6,941 bases of DNA from Bacteroidales bacterium UBA3388 (GTDB lineage: Bacteria; Bacteroidota; Bacteroidia; Bacteroidales; P3): the NCBI GenBank assembly GCA_002358855.1, contig DEPQ01000025.1, positions 1-6,941 of the forward strand. The letters are read 5' to 3'. Positions 1 through 6,594 of the stretch are shown here, one piece after another. Below the pieces are notes generated by a model. That model was not told the origin of the DNA and ran no database searches. It saw only the letters and a list, made by a program, of their open reading frames with translations. The position numbers were made by a program, and so were the translations under genes. Numbering within the stretch: position 1 is the stretch's first letter; every line of letters begins with the position of its first letter.

Positions 1-1
1 A

Positions 2-1534
2 AAGGATAGTGTTTTCAGTGAAAAACTCAGCACAAATGGTGAAACAAAGGATTATAGTGGTAAATTAAATTTGGATTTGCTTTATAAAATCAATCGCAAA
101 AACACTTTCTCATTTTATTTTTCTCAATTTCAACTAAAAAATCAAAATAACCTTTTTACCAATCAAGGAAGAGTAGATTCTATTCAATCAAACAGAGAAA
201 TAAGTGCTTATAAAGCAGAAGATTATTATAAGATTGAAAGCAGTATTTCACAGTTTTCGGCTTGTTATTCCTATAATTTCGACAAGAAAGGACGTATTCT
301 TGCAATAGCAGTGGACGGAAATTTCTCTAATTCTTTAAGTGAGGGAAACAATCTGAGGATTTATGATAATCCAACGCAGACTTATTGGAATTTTAACGGG
401 CTTGATTTTTCTACATCAAAGGAAAATACAATTGCATTAAACGCTTTTTACAATATTGCTTATGATGAGAATTGCAAAGTCTTATTAGGAGTGAGGTTAA
501 ACAATGATTGGCAAAATAAAAACGCCGATTACAATTATTATGACTCACTAAATTCAATCTATAATATTAAAGACAGCGCTTTTTCTTACATATATAATTA
601 TAGGAATAGGGGAATGCTTTTTTCTTTTGATTGGATTCATACCTTTAATCGCTTAGTTGTAAAAGCAGATTTTGATTGGAATTTGAGAAAAGAAGCATTT
701 ACTTATGAAAATTATTATAATCCTGACGATACTTCCTATTTTGTATCAACATTTGAACCTTCTATTTCTTTGAATTACAAGAACAAATCAAGCAATGACT
801 TTAAACTTGATTATAATCTTCGTGTAACAACTCCAAGTGTAAGAGATATTACGAACCATAAACTCTATTTAGGCGATAAATTTATGATTGGTAATCGCAA
901 TCTTAAATCTTCAAAAACTCATTCTTTGATTGCAGGTTGGCAAAAGTCGTTTGCGAACTCTCTTTCTTTGACTTTGAATACATATTATAAATATTCAGAG
1001 AATGAAATAGACTATGCAACAGATTTTACACTTGATGATTATTATGGATATGTGATTTCTTATTCTATGCCATACAATTTAAAAACCTCTTATAAGTATG
1101 GAATTGACGCAAACGCAAGTTTTAAAGTTGGAAACCTATTTAATGCAAATCTTTTCGCTAATGTATATAGGTATTACTACGAGATAGATTATCCAAAAAC
1201 AGGTTTATATACCAAAATCAGTACTTCCTATTTTTTGAATCTAAAAATATGGAGACAAATCTTTAAAAACATTGAAGTTTACGCCTCTGCAAACTATTCT
1301 TCTCCTATTTCAAGATTGTTTTACGAACAAAAAGAAAATTATAGCATAGACTTAGGAATAAAAACCGAGGTCTTTAATAAGAAATTATCCTTGTTTGTTG
1401 ATTTTATAGATGTGTTTAATCTCAGCAAACAAGGATATGAAATCACAAATCCTTACTTTTCTTCTTTTAATTTGAATGAATATAAAGGTATATATGTAAG
1501 GTTTGGCGTTAATTATAAGTTTGGAAAAATCTAA
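2..1534 (+). CDS. Outer-membrane beta-barrel protein, TonB-dependent-receptor-like, C-terminal part (5' end outside window)
   Basis: The frame is open from base 2, so this is the last 510 codons of a longer gene; the TTG at 71 is an internal Leu codon and not a start. The protein is rich in Tyr, Phe, Asn and Ser and alternates hydrophobic and polar residues in strands separated by Asn/Asp-rich loops, as in a large outer-membrane barrel. Around visible residue 297 there is a GNRNLKS segment, matching the GNPNLKPE-type motif of Bacteroidota TonB-receptor barrels, and it ends in YVRFGVNYKFGKI, a typical terminal strand. The best family guess is the 'outer membrane beta-barrel family protein' group (OMP_b-brl_3 type), usually preceded by a carboxypeptidase-like domain and a plug that would lie upstream of the window. 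The substrate cannot be told. It converges on purN with one base between the stops. Confidence 0.85.
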   Translation, partial: KDSVFSEKLSTNGETKDYSGKLNLDLLYKINRKNTFSFYFSQFQLKNQNNLFTNQGRVDSIQSNREISAYKAEDYYKIESSISQFSACYSYNFDKKGRILAIAVDGNFSNSLSEGNNLRIYDNPTQTYWNFNGLDFSTSKENTIALNAFYNIAYDENCKVLLGVRLNNDWQNKNADYNYYDSLNSIYNIKDSAFSYIYNYRNRGMLFSFDWIHTFNRLVVKADFDWNLRKEAFTYENYYNPDDTSYFVSTFEPSISLNYKNKSSNDFKLDYNLRVTTPSVRDITNHKLYLGDKFMIGNRNLKSSKTHSLIAGWQKSFANSLSLTLNTYYKYSENEIDYATDFTLDDYYGYVISYSMPYNLKTSYKYGIDANASFKVGNLFNANLFANVYRYYYEIDYPKTGLYTKISTSYFLNLKIWRQIFKNIEVYASANYSSPISRLFYEQKENYSIDLGIKTEVFNKKLSLFVDFIDVFNLSKQGYEITNPYFSSFNLNEYKGIYVRFGVNYKFGKI

Positions 1535-1535
1535 T

Positions 1536-2102
1536 CTAAGAAAGCAAGCTGTCAATCACCTTAGGAAAATGTTCTTTCTCTAATAAATGGATTTTTTCTG
1601 CTAAACTATCGGCAGTATCCTCAGAAGAGATTGAGCATTTTGCTTGAAAAATAATATTCCCTTCATCGTATTTTTCATTAACATAATGAATTGTTATTCC
1701 AGATTCTTGTTCCTTTGCAGCAATTACTGCTTCGTGAACGTGATGTCCGTGCATTCCTTTGCCACCATACTTAGGTAATAGAGCAGGGTGTATATTTATT
1801 ATTTTATTTGGGTATTCCTTTAATATATTATCAGGAATTAGCCAAAGAAATCCAGCTAATACGATAAAATCTATTTGATTTTCTTTAAGAGATTCTACAA
1901 CCCTATCGCTATAATAAAAATCCTCTCTGTTGAAGTATTGACTTTTTACATTTAATTGCTTTGCACGTTCAACAACGTAAGCATTTGCCTTATTGACTAC
2001 AAGCAATTCTATTTTTATATCGCTATTCTTTTCTATAAAATATTCACATATTTGTTGGAAATTTGTTCCGCTTCCAGAAGCAAACACAGCTACTCTTTTC
2101 AT
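1536..2102 (-). CDS. purN: Phosphoribosylglycinamide formyltransferase (GART, PurN type)
   Basis: PurN transfers a formyl group from 10-formyltetrahydrofolate to glycinamide ribonucleotide (GAR), the third step of de novo purine synthesis, in the cytoplasm. The 188 residues are a full-length single-domain enzyme, slightly shorter than the E. coli protein. The N-terminal VAVFASGSGTN motif (residues 4-14) is the phosphate-binding loop for GAR. INIHPALLPKYGG (102-114) carries the catalytic Asn103 and His105, and ITIHYVNEKYDEG (136-148) carries the catalytic Asp146 in the formyl-folate site. All three catalytic residues are present. The ATG at 2102 starts exactly at the family's usual MKRVAVFASG beginning. 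It is transcribed away from acpP, an arrangement I recall from other Bacteroidota, probably from the -7 element at 2135-2142. No terminator is seen between it and the converging barrel gene. Confidence 0.97.
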   Translation of the reverse strand: MKRVAVFASGSGTNFQQICEYFIEKNSDIKIELLVVNKANAYVVERAKQLNVKSQYFNREDFYYSDRVVESLKENQIDFIVLAGFLWLIPDNILKEYPNKIINIHPALLPKYGGKGMHGHHVHEAVIAAKEQESGITIHYVNEKYDEGNIIFQAKCSISSEDTADSLAEKIHLLEKEHFPKVIDSLLS

Positions 2103-2134
2103 TCTTTGAAAAAATTTGATAATTCTTAGAGTTG

Positions 2135-2142
2135 CAAAAATA
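2135..2142 (-). promoter_or_regulatory. Candidate purN promoter (-7 element)
   Basis: Read on the minus strand this is TATTTTTG, a perfect match to the Bacteroidota -7 consensus TAnnTTTG, lying 32 bases upstream of the purN ATG. No TTTG -33 element is visible at the expected 19-21 base spacing, so the site is supported by one element only. Confidence 0.35.
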
Positions 2143-2255
2143 ATACTTTCATTTAAAACACGTTTTCTTTGTTTTTTTTAGAAAAATGAGCGTTTTAGTA
2201 AAATATTATATTTCAATAAATTACAAAAGCAAAGATTATCATTTCTCTTTCTTTG

Positions 2256-2287
2256 TTTGTCTAATTGGAGTTTTTTTTGTTATTTTG
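2256..2287 (+). promoter_or_regulatory. Candidate promoter of the acpP-fabF-rnc-lipA cluster
   Basis: TTTG at 2256-2259 is followed after 20 bases by TTATTTTG at 2280-2287, which matches the Bacteroidota TAnnTTTG -7 element at all but one defined position. The spacing fits the phylum's 19-21 bases. It would place the transcript start near 2292, about 30 bases before the acpP ATG at 2321. The location also argues against the longer upstream acpP start at 2186. No other promoter-like site was noticed further down the cluster. Confidence 0.45.
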
Positions 2288-2320
2288 CAAATCAGTTTAA
2301 TCACAAAAAACTTTATAGAT

Positions 2321-2557
2321 ATGTCTGAAATAACAACAAAAGTGATAGCTATCGTAGTTGATAAGCTAGGTGTAGATGAAAGTCAAGTTACTCCAGAAGC
2401 AAACTTTACAAGTGATTTAGGAGCAGATTCATTAGACACTGTAGAATTGATCATGGAATTAGAAAAAGAATTCAATATTTCTATACCAGATGATCAAGCT
2501 GAAAAGATAGCAACTGTTGGTGATGCTATCGCATACATCGAAAACAACGCTAAATAA
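2321..2557 (+). CDS. acpP: Acyl carrier protein
   Basis: ACP carries growing acyl chains on a phosphopantetheine arm during type II fatty acid synthesis in the cytoplasm. The 78 residues match the family's normal size. The signature SDLGADSLDTVEL (residues 31-43) contains Ser37, the phosphopantetheine attachment site, and is followed by the acidic recognition helix MELEKEFNISIPDD (45-58). The frame is open upstream to an ATG at 2186, but the extra 45 residues (hydrophobic, Lys/Tyr/Phe-rich) have no counterpart in ACPs and cover the likely promoter, so the ATG at 2321 is chosen; it gives the standard MSEI..KV..IV start. There is no clear Shine-Dalgarno sequence, only A-rich DNA. fabF, encoding a direct partner enzyme, follows after 12 bases. 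Confidence 0.97.
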   Translation: MSEITTKVIAIVVDKLGVDESQVTPEANFTSDLGADSLDTVELIMELEKEFNISIPDDQAEKIATVGDAIAYIENNAK

Positions 2558-2569
2558 TTTCATTTCATT

Positions 2570-3817
2570 ATGGAAATGAGACGTGTTGTCGTTACAGGGT
2601 TAGGTGCACTTACTCCAATCGGTAACAATATTGAAGAATATTGGAACGGACTTATAAATGGAGTAAGTGGAGCTGCCCCTATAACTCATTTTGATGCTTC
2701 ACAGGCTAAAACACAGTTTGCTTGTGAATTGAAAAACTTCGATGGTAATCAGTTTTTCGACAGAAAGGAAATAAGAAAATACGATAAATTTGCTCAATAT
2801 GGTATAGTTGCTGCCGATCAAGCAATGACTGATTCTGGTATCAACTTAGAAAATCTTGATAAAGATAGAGCTGGTGTTATTTGGGCTTCAGGAATTGGTG
2901 GTATAATCACGTTCCAAGAAGAAATAATGTCATTTGCAAAAGGAGATGGTACATTAAGATTCAGTCCATTTTTCATTCCAAAAATGATTGCAGACATTTG
3001 TGCTGGTCATATCTCAATAAAATATGATTTAAGAGGACCTAATTTCTGTACAGTTTCGGCTTGCGCATCTTCGGCTAACGCAATAGCAGATGCTTTCATG
3101 TATATAAAGACAGGAAAAGCAGATGTAATGGTTTGTGGTGGTAGTGAAGCAGCTATTTCTGAGGCAGGAGTTGGCGGATTTAGCTCTATGCACGCTATTT
3201 CACAAAGAAACGATGATCCAGCAACAGCTTCACGTCCTTTTGACAAAGATAGAGATGGTTTTGTCTTAGGAGAAGGAGCAGGAGCATTGATTTTGGAAAG
3301 TTATGAGCACGCAATAGCACGTGGAGCAAAGATATACGCTGAAATTTGTGGAGCAGGACTTACTGCTGATGCACATCACATGACTGCACCTCACCCTGAA
3401 GGAAGGGGAGCAATGAATGCGATGAAAGAAGCTTTGAAAGAAGCAAATTTTGCATTAGAAGATATTCACCACATAAACACTCACGGAACATCTACGCCAC
3501 TTGGAGATATTGCAGAAATCAGTGCGATTGAAAAACTTTTCGGAGAGCATGCTAAAAACATCAATATCAACTCTACAAAGAGCATGACAGGACACTTATT
3601 AGGAGCTGCCGGTGCAATAGAAGCGATTGCGACTGTGCTTGCAGTGCATAATGGTGTTGTTCCTCCAACAATAAATCACTTTACTGACGATCCTGAACTT
3701 CCTCAATTGAATTTTACTTTTGGAAAAGCACAAAAGAGAGAAATAAAGGGAGCTTTAAGTAATACATTCGGATTTGGCGGACACAATGCATGTCTTGCAT
3801 TTAAGAAATACGAATAA
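2570..3817 (+). CDS. fabF: Beta-ketoacyl-[acyl-carrier-protein] synthase II
   Basis: FabF condenses malonyl-ACP with acyl-ACP, extending the chain by two carbons with release of CO2. The 415 residues equal the usual FabF length. The thiolase fold is complete: RRVVVTGLGALTPIGN at the N-terminus, the nucleophile Cys165 in TVSACASSANAIADA (161-175), His305 in NTHGTSTPLGD (303-313), Lys337 and His342 in STKSMTGHLLGAAGA (335-349), and the gating loop GFGG (401-404) near the C-terminus. The Cys-His-His triad marks an elongating KAS I/II enzyme and not FabH. I favour FabF over FabB because of overall similarity to the FabF pattern and the acpP-fabF pairing. ATG codons at 2570 and 2576 are both possible starts; the second gives MRRVVVTG. 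It is co-directional with acpP (12-base gap) and rnc (3-base gap), so very probably one transcript. Confidence 0.96.
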   Translation: MEMRRVVVTGLGALTPIGNNIEEYWNGLINGVSGAAPITHFDASQAKTQFACELKNFDGNQFFDRKEIRKYDKFAQYGIVAADQAMTDSGINLENLDKDRAGVIWASGIGGIITFQEEIMSFAKGDGTLRFSPFFIPKMIADICAGHISIKYDLRGPNFCTVSACASSANAIADAFMYIKTGKADVMVCGGSEAAISEAGVGGFSSMHAISQRNDDPATASRPFDKDRDGFVLGEGAGALILESYEHAIARGAKIYAEICGAGLTADAHHMTAPHPEGRGAMNAMKEALKEANFALEDIHHINTHGTSTPLGDIAEISAIEKLFGEHAKNININSTKSMTGHLLGAAGAIEAIATVLAVHNGVVPPTINHFTDDPELPQLNFTFGKAQKREIKGALSNTFGFGGHNACLAFKKYE

Positions 3818-3820
3818 AAA

Positions 3821-4579
3821 ATGTTTCTTGTAAAGAGAGGCAGAAAGAAAGAAGATAAAGAACTTCTAAAATTTTTGAGAAATATTCTTGGGTGTAAGCC
3901 TAAGAATATTTCTATTTATAAACTCAGCCTTGTACATAAGTCTTGTTCTATCAAAGACAGCAAAGGGAATAAGTTAAACAATGAAAGGTTGGAGTATCTT
4001 GGAGACACCGTTCTCAGTACCATTGTCGGAGAATACCTATTCAAAAAATACCCACTCAAAGGCGAAGGATTCCTTACTGAAATGCGTTCAAAGATAGTCA
4101 GTCGTGCTTCTTTGAACAAACTTTCCGTTAAAATAGGATTAAGTAACCTCATAGAATATAACCGAGGTGCACATTCATCAAGTTTTGGCTCGGTAAACGG
4201 AGACGCATTTGAGGCTTTGGTTGGAGCAATCTATTTAGACAGAGGTTACAACTTTACTTACAAAATTTTAACCAAGAAAATACTTTCCATACATCTTGAT
4301 ATAGATGAATTAGAGAATACAACATGGAATTATAAGAGTAAAATAATTGATTGGTGTCAAAAAAACAGAAAGAAAATATCCTTTGAAGTAGTTGAATCTA
4401 AACTAATCAATCACCGAATGCACTACATAGTACAAGTATTGATTGATGAAGAGCCACAAGAGCAAGCAGAAGACTACTCAATCAAAGCAGCAGAACAACT
4501 TGCCGCAGAAAAAACATTAAAAAAGATTTTAGAAAATGAACAACAACACTCAACGCAAACCGGAATGGTTGAAGATTAA
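3821..4579 (+). CDS. rnc: Ribonuclease III
   Basis: RNase III cleaves double-stranded RNA, for example in rRNA precursor processing and sense-antisense decay. The signature NNERLEYLGDTVL (residues 53-65) gives the metal-binding acidic residues Glu55, Glu58 and Asp62. GEGFLTEMRSKIVSRA (81-96) gives Glu82, and GDAFEALVGAIYLDRGY (127-143) gives Asp128 and Glu131, so the catalytic set is complete. A double-stranded-RNA-binding domain follows at about 170-238, ending in the helix KAAEQLAAEKTLKKIL. The EGFLTEMRSK and AFEALVGAIYLDRGY forms are those of Bacteroidota enzymes. At 252 residues it is slightly longer than E. coli RNase III, with a basic N-terminal extension and a 14-residue polar tail after the last helix. 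That tail is encoded in the 44 bases overlapping lipA. The start follows the fabF stop after three A residues, suggesting translational coupling. Confidence 0.96.
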   Translation: MFLVKRGRKKEDKELLKFLRNILGCKPKNISIYKLSLVHKSCSIKDSKGNKLNNERLEYLGDTVLSTIVGEYLFKKYPLKGEGFLTEMRSKIVSRASLNKLSVKIGLSNLIEYNRGAHSSSFGSVNGDAFEALVGAIYLDRGYNFTYKILTKKILSIHLDIDELENTTWNYKSKIIDWCQKNRKKISFEVVESKLINHRMHYIVQVLIDEEPQEQAEDYSIKAAEQLAAEKTLKKILENEQQHSTQTGMVED

Positions 4580-5405
4580 ACTCGAAACAGGCGAAAATTA
4601 TCCAAAAGTCAAAAAAATAGTTGAGTTAAACAAACTCCACACGATTTGTTCAAGTGGAAAATGCCCTAATATTGGTCAATGTTGGAGCATAGGCACTGCA
4701 ACTTTTATGATTTCTGGTGATATATGCACAAGAAGTTGCAAATTCTGTGCAACAAAGACAGGAGTGCCAATGCCATTAGACGAAAATGAACCTCAAAAGA
4801 TTGCAAACTCTGTCAATCTTATGAAACTAAAACACTGTGTCATAACATCGGTTGATAGAGATGACTTAGAAGACAAAAGTGCAAGTCATTGGGCAAAGAC
4901 AATAGAAGAAACAAGAAAATTAAATCCAAATACAACAATAGAAGTCTTAACACCAGATTTTGATGGTGATGAAAATCTATTGAAAATTGTTTTTGATGCA
5001 AAACCAGATGTGTTTGGGCATAATATGGAAACAGTAAAACGTCTTTCAAATCAAACACGTAGCCGAGCAAAATATGATGTGAGCTTAAAAGTTCTTGAAC
5101 TTGCAACAAAATATGGCTTGATTGCAAAAACAGGAATAATGGTTGGCTTAGGCGAAACAGAAGAAGAAGTAGTGGAATTGATGAAAGACGTAAGAAAAGT
5201 AGGCGTTCGCTTGCTTACAATAGGACAATATCTTCAACCAACCCACAAACATATTCCTGTAATAGAGTATGTAACACCGGAACAATTCAATAAATACAAA
5301 GAAATAGGAATGTCCTTAGGATTTGACAACGTTGAAAGCGGTCCTTTGGTGCGTTCTTCCTATATGGCAGAGAAAACATTTCTTGATGCAAAGATAAAGA
5401 AATAA
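4536..5405 (+). CDS. lipA: Lipoyl synthase (radical SAM)
   Basis: LipA inserts two sulfur atoms into octanoyl groups bound to the lipoyl domains of 2-oxoacid dehydrogenases or GcvH, completing the cofactor. The 289 residues are normal length. The auxiliary iron-sulfur cluster motif C-X4-C-X5-C is Cys38, Cys43 and Cys49; the radical SAM motif C-X3-C-X2-C is Cys64, Cys68 and Cys71; the C-terminal RSSY motif, whose Ser ligates the auxiliary cluster, is at 273-276. EVLTPDF (136-142) and KTGIMVGLGE (198-207) are also family blocks. The ATG at 4536 is the only suitable start: the conserved RKPEWLKIKL segment (residues 7-16) lies mostly inside the rnc frame, so the 44-base overlap is genuine. Linkage to acpP and fabF makes sense because octanoyl-ACP is the precursor. 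LipB, the octanoyl transferase, is not in the window. Confidence 0.97.
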   Translation: MNNNTQRKPEWLKIKLETGENYPKVKKIVELNKLHTICSSGKCPNIGQCWSIGTATFMISGDICTRSCKFCATKTGVPMPLDENEPQKIANSVNLMKLKHCVITSVDRDDLEDKSASHWAKTIEETRKLNPNTTIEVLTPDFDGDENLLKIVFDAKPDVFGHNMETVKRLSNQTRSRAKYDVSLKVLELATKYGLIAKTGIMVGLGETEEEVVELMKDVRKVGVRLLTIGQYLQPTHKHIPVIEYVTPEQFNKYKEIGMSLGFDNVESGPLVRSSYMAEKTFLDAKIKK

Positions 5406-5426
5406 TAAGTCAAAGACTTAAAAAAC

Positions 5427-5471
5427 AAAACGCTCGTTTGTCAAAACAAAGTAAAGACTCACGAGCGTTTT
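5427..5471. terminator. Probable bidirectional terminator between lipA and the leftward lipoprotein gene
   Basis: AAAACGCTCGT (5427-5437) pairs perfectly with ACGAGCGTTTT (5461-5471), an 11-bp stem around a 23-base loop in which a small TTTGT/ACAAA inner stem can form. On the minus strand the stem is followed by TTTTGTTTTTT, a good U-tract for ending the 5501-5854 unit. On the plus strand the stem ends in TTTT with further T-rich sequence, so it may also end the lipA transcript 22 bases after its stop codon. Confidence 0.75.
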
Positions 5472-5500
5472 ATCGTATTTACATGTTATTTATTGGATTT

Positions 5501-5854
5501 TTATTCTAAGAAATAGAAAACAAAAGTGCCTCTTTTACCATTATCTTTTGTATAATACAAATCAATAGTTGAGGTTGACCAAAAAGCACTATCAATATTA
5601 CCGAAATCCTCGAAATAAATCCAATCTATATCTTCACCAAATTGGTATTTACCATAAATTACATTGTTTCCTGACCAAAATTTAACTTGATCTCCATCTA
5701 TAAATTCAATATAACACTCTTCATAATCAAAACTATTTGTCCATATATCGTATGATTCTTCTTCCATATACCAGATTGTTCCACTTAATGGGTTAAGAAA
5801 ATCTGCACAAGAAGCAAATAATACAATCAAAAAAAATGCTAAAATCTTTCTCAT
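5501..5854 (-). CDS. Small secreted lipoprotein of unknown function
   Basis: The 117-residue product begins with a lipoprotein signal: basic RK, a hydrophobic stretch (residues 4-14), then LFASC, with Cys16 the expected lipidated residue. The mature part is about 100 residues, acidic and rich in aromatic residues (Trp28, 38, 60, 78, 92 and many Tyr/Phe). It looks like a run of beta strands (GTIWYMEEE, CYIEFIDGDQVKFW, VIYGKYQF, WIYFEDF, TIDLYYT, GTFVFYFLE), which suggests a small beta-sandwich or lipocalin-like barrel. That fold idea is inference from pattern only; I do not recognise the family. There is no obvious lysine/acidic export signal just after Cys16, so which membrane it sits in is unclear. 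It starts one base after the stop of the 65-residue membrane protein gene and is probably co-translated with it. Confidence 0.8.
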   Translation of the reverse strand: MRKILAFFLIVLFASCADFLNPLSGTIWYMEEESYDIWTNSFDYEECYIEFIDGDQVKFWSGNNVIYGKYQFGEDIDWIYFEDFGNIDSAFWSTSTIDLYYTKDNGKRGTFVFYFLE

Positions 5855-5855
5855 T

Positions 5856-6053
5856 TTATTCTTTCATTTTATCTATGAATGCTTTTACACATCCTATTAT
5901 AAGGAAGAGAAAACCTAAACCAAGCAATACCAATGACAATGTACTGTTTACACTAATGCCAAACCATTTCAATGGCTTGAGACCAAAAATTAGTAATCCT
6001 GCTATTATGATATAACCATTTAAGAAGTCGTTGTCTTCGTATTTTTCTCTCAT
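5856..6053 (-). CDS. Small two-helix membrane protein, unknown function
   Basis: The 65-residue product has a charged N-terminus (MREKYEDND), a hydrophobic helix at about 12-29, a short polar turn (FGISVNST), a second hydrophobic helix at about 37-57, and a charged tail (DKMKE). This pattern gives a hairpin in the inner membrane with both ends probably cytoplasmic. No family is recognised. The evidence that it is real is the coherent membrane pattern and the one-base spacing to the lipoprotein gene downstream. No TAnnTTTG-type promoter is visible in the 86 bases upstream, so it is probably read from the DUF805 gene's transcript. Confidence 0.7.
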   Translation of the reverse strand: MREKYEDNDFLNGYIIIAGLLIFGLKPLKWFGISVNSTLSLVLLGLGFLFLIIGCVKAFIDKMKE

Positions 6054-6089
6054 TTCTTTTAATTTTAATTACCTTATAATTTTTTATAG

Positions 6090-6124
6090 ATTACTACCGA
6101 AGATTATATCTCCTCGGTAGTAAT
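6090..6124. terminator. Strong intergenic hairpin between the DUF805 gene and the 65-residue gene
   Basis: ATTACTACCGA (6090-6100) pairs perfectly with TCGGTAGTAAT (6114-6124). The stem can extend by AGAT/ATCT (6101-6104 with 6108-6111) after a two-base CC bulge, leaving a three-base loop. On the minus strand it follows the DUF805 stop by 15 bases, but the bases after it (CTATAAAAAATTAT) are not a U-tract, so termination may be partial or absent. It could instead be an mRNA-stabilising or processing hairpin within the operon. Confidence 0.55.
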
Positions 6125-6139
6125 ACTTTGTTTGACTAT

Positions 6140-6487
6140 TTATTCTTTTGGATTGTCTCCCCATTTATTAGTTCCTGGTTCGCTATCAAGGCAAACTAAT
6201 ACAAGTGCCCAAATTGCACCAATAATTGGTATAAGGGCTATAAGAACCCACCAACCACTTTTTCCTATGTCGTGTAAACGACGAATGCAAACTGCTAAAC
6301 CTGGGATGAATAGAAATAAACTTAATAAAGTACTCATTATACTTGCTCCAGAGAATAAAGCTAAGTCAAGTATTATTGCTACGATACCGAATATTGCGTT
6401 GAAAAGTGTAAACATCCAATATTCTTTTCTTCTTGCACGCCCTTTAAAATCTGCGTACTGTTTGATACATTTAATAAACCATTTCAT
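6140..6487 (-). CDS. DUF805 family inner-membrane protein (YhaH-like)
   Basis: The 115 residues match the DUF805 pattern throughout: an N-terminal soluble segment with YADFKGRARRKEYWMFTLF (residues 11-29), hydrophobic helices at about 27-47, 49-67 and 79-100, the conserved cytoplasmic motif RRLHDIGKSGWW (69-80), and the C-terminal SEPGTNKWGDNP (102-113). Length is normal for the family, whose biochemical function is not established; members are small inner-membrane proteins. The ATG at 6487 sits directly before the usual start of the domain. No promoter consensus is visible between 6488 and 6560, and the nearest good leftward promoter is at 6875-6905, so the gene may be expressed from there through a long structured leader. 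It is followed by two more envelope genes on the same strand. Confidence 0.93.
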   Translation of the reverse strand: MKWFIKCIKQYADFKGRARRKEYWMFTLFNAIFGIVAIILDLALFSGASIMSTLLSLFLFIPGLAVCIRRLHDIGKSGWWVLIALIPIIGAIWALVLVCLDSEPGTNKWGDNPKE

Positions 6488-6594
6488 GATAATTTCTTTT
6501 TTTAATTTTTTAATACTGTTTTATTTTTTTATAATTTACTTTGCCTAAGTCCCAAATGGCGATTACTTATTTCTTTTCTTTGACTTCAAGGCAT

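Noticed and set aside
3007..3246. Open frame of 79 codons antisense to fabF
   Set aside because: It lies wholly within the strongly conserved active-site region of fabF, has no recognisable domain and is explained by that gene's codon pattern.
3916..4152. Open frame of 78 codons antisense to rnc
   Set aside because: It is opposite the conserved catalytic part of RNase III and shows no independent protein features.
4840..5127. Open frame of 95 codons antisense to lipA
   Set aside because: Its low-complexity Leu/His/Ser-rich product is the expected shadow of the AT-rich lipA coding strand.
6132..6548. Open frame of 138 codons on the plus strand opposite the DUF805 gene
   Set aside because: The DUF805 motifs on the minus strand are unmistakable; the plus-strand product has no coherent pattern and runs into AT-rich non-coding DNA.
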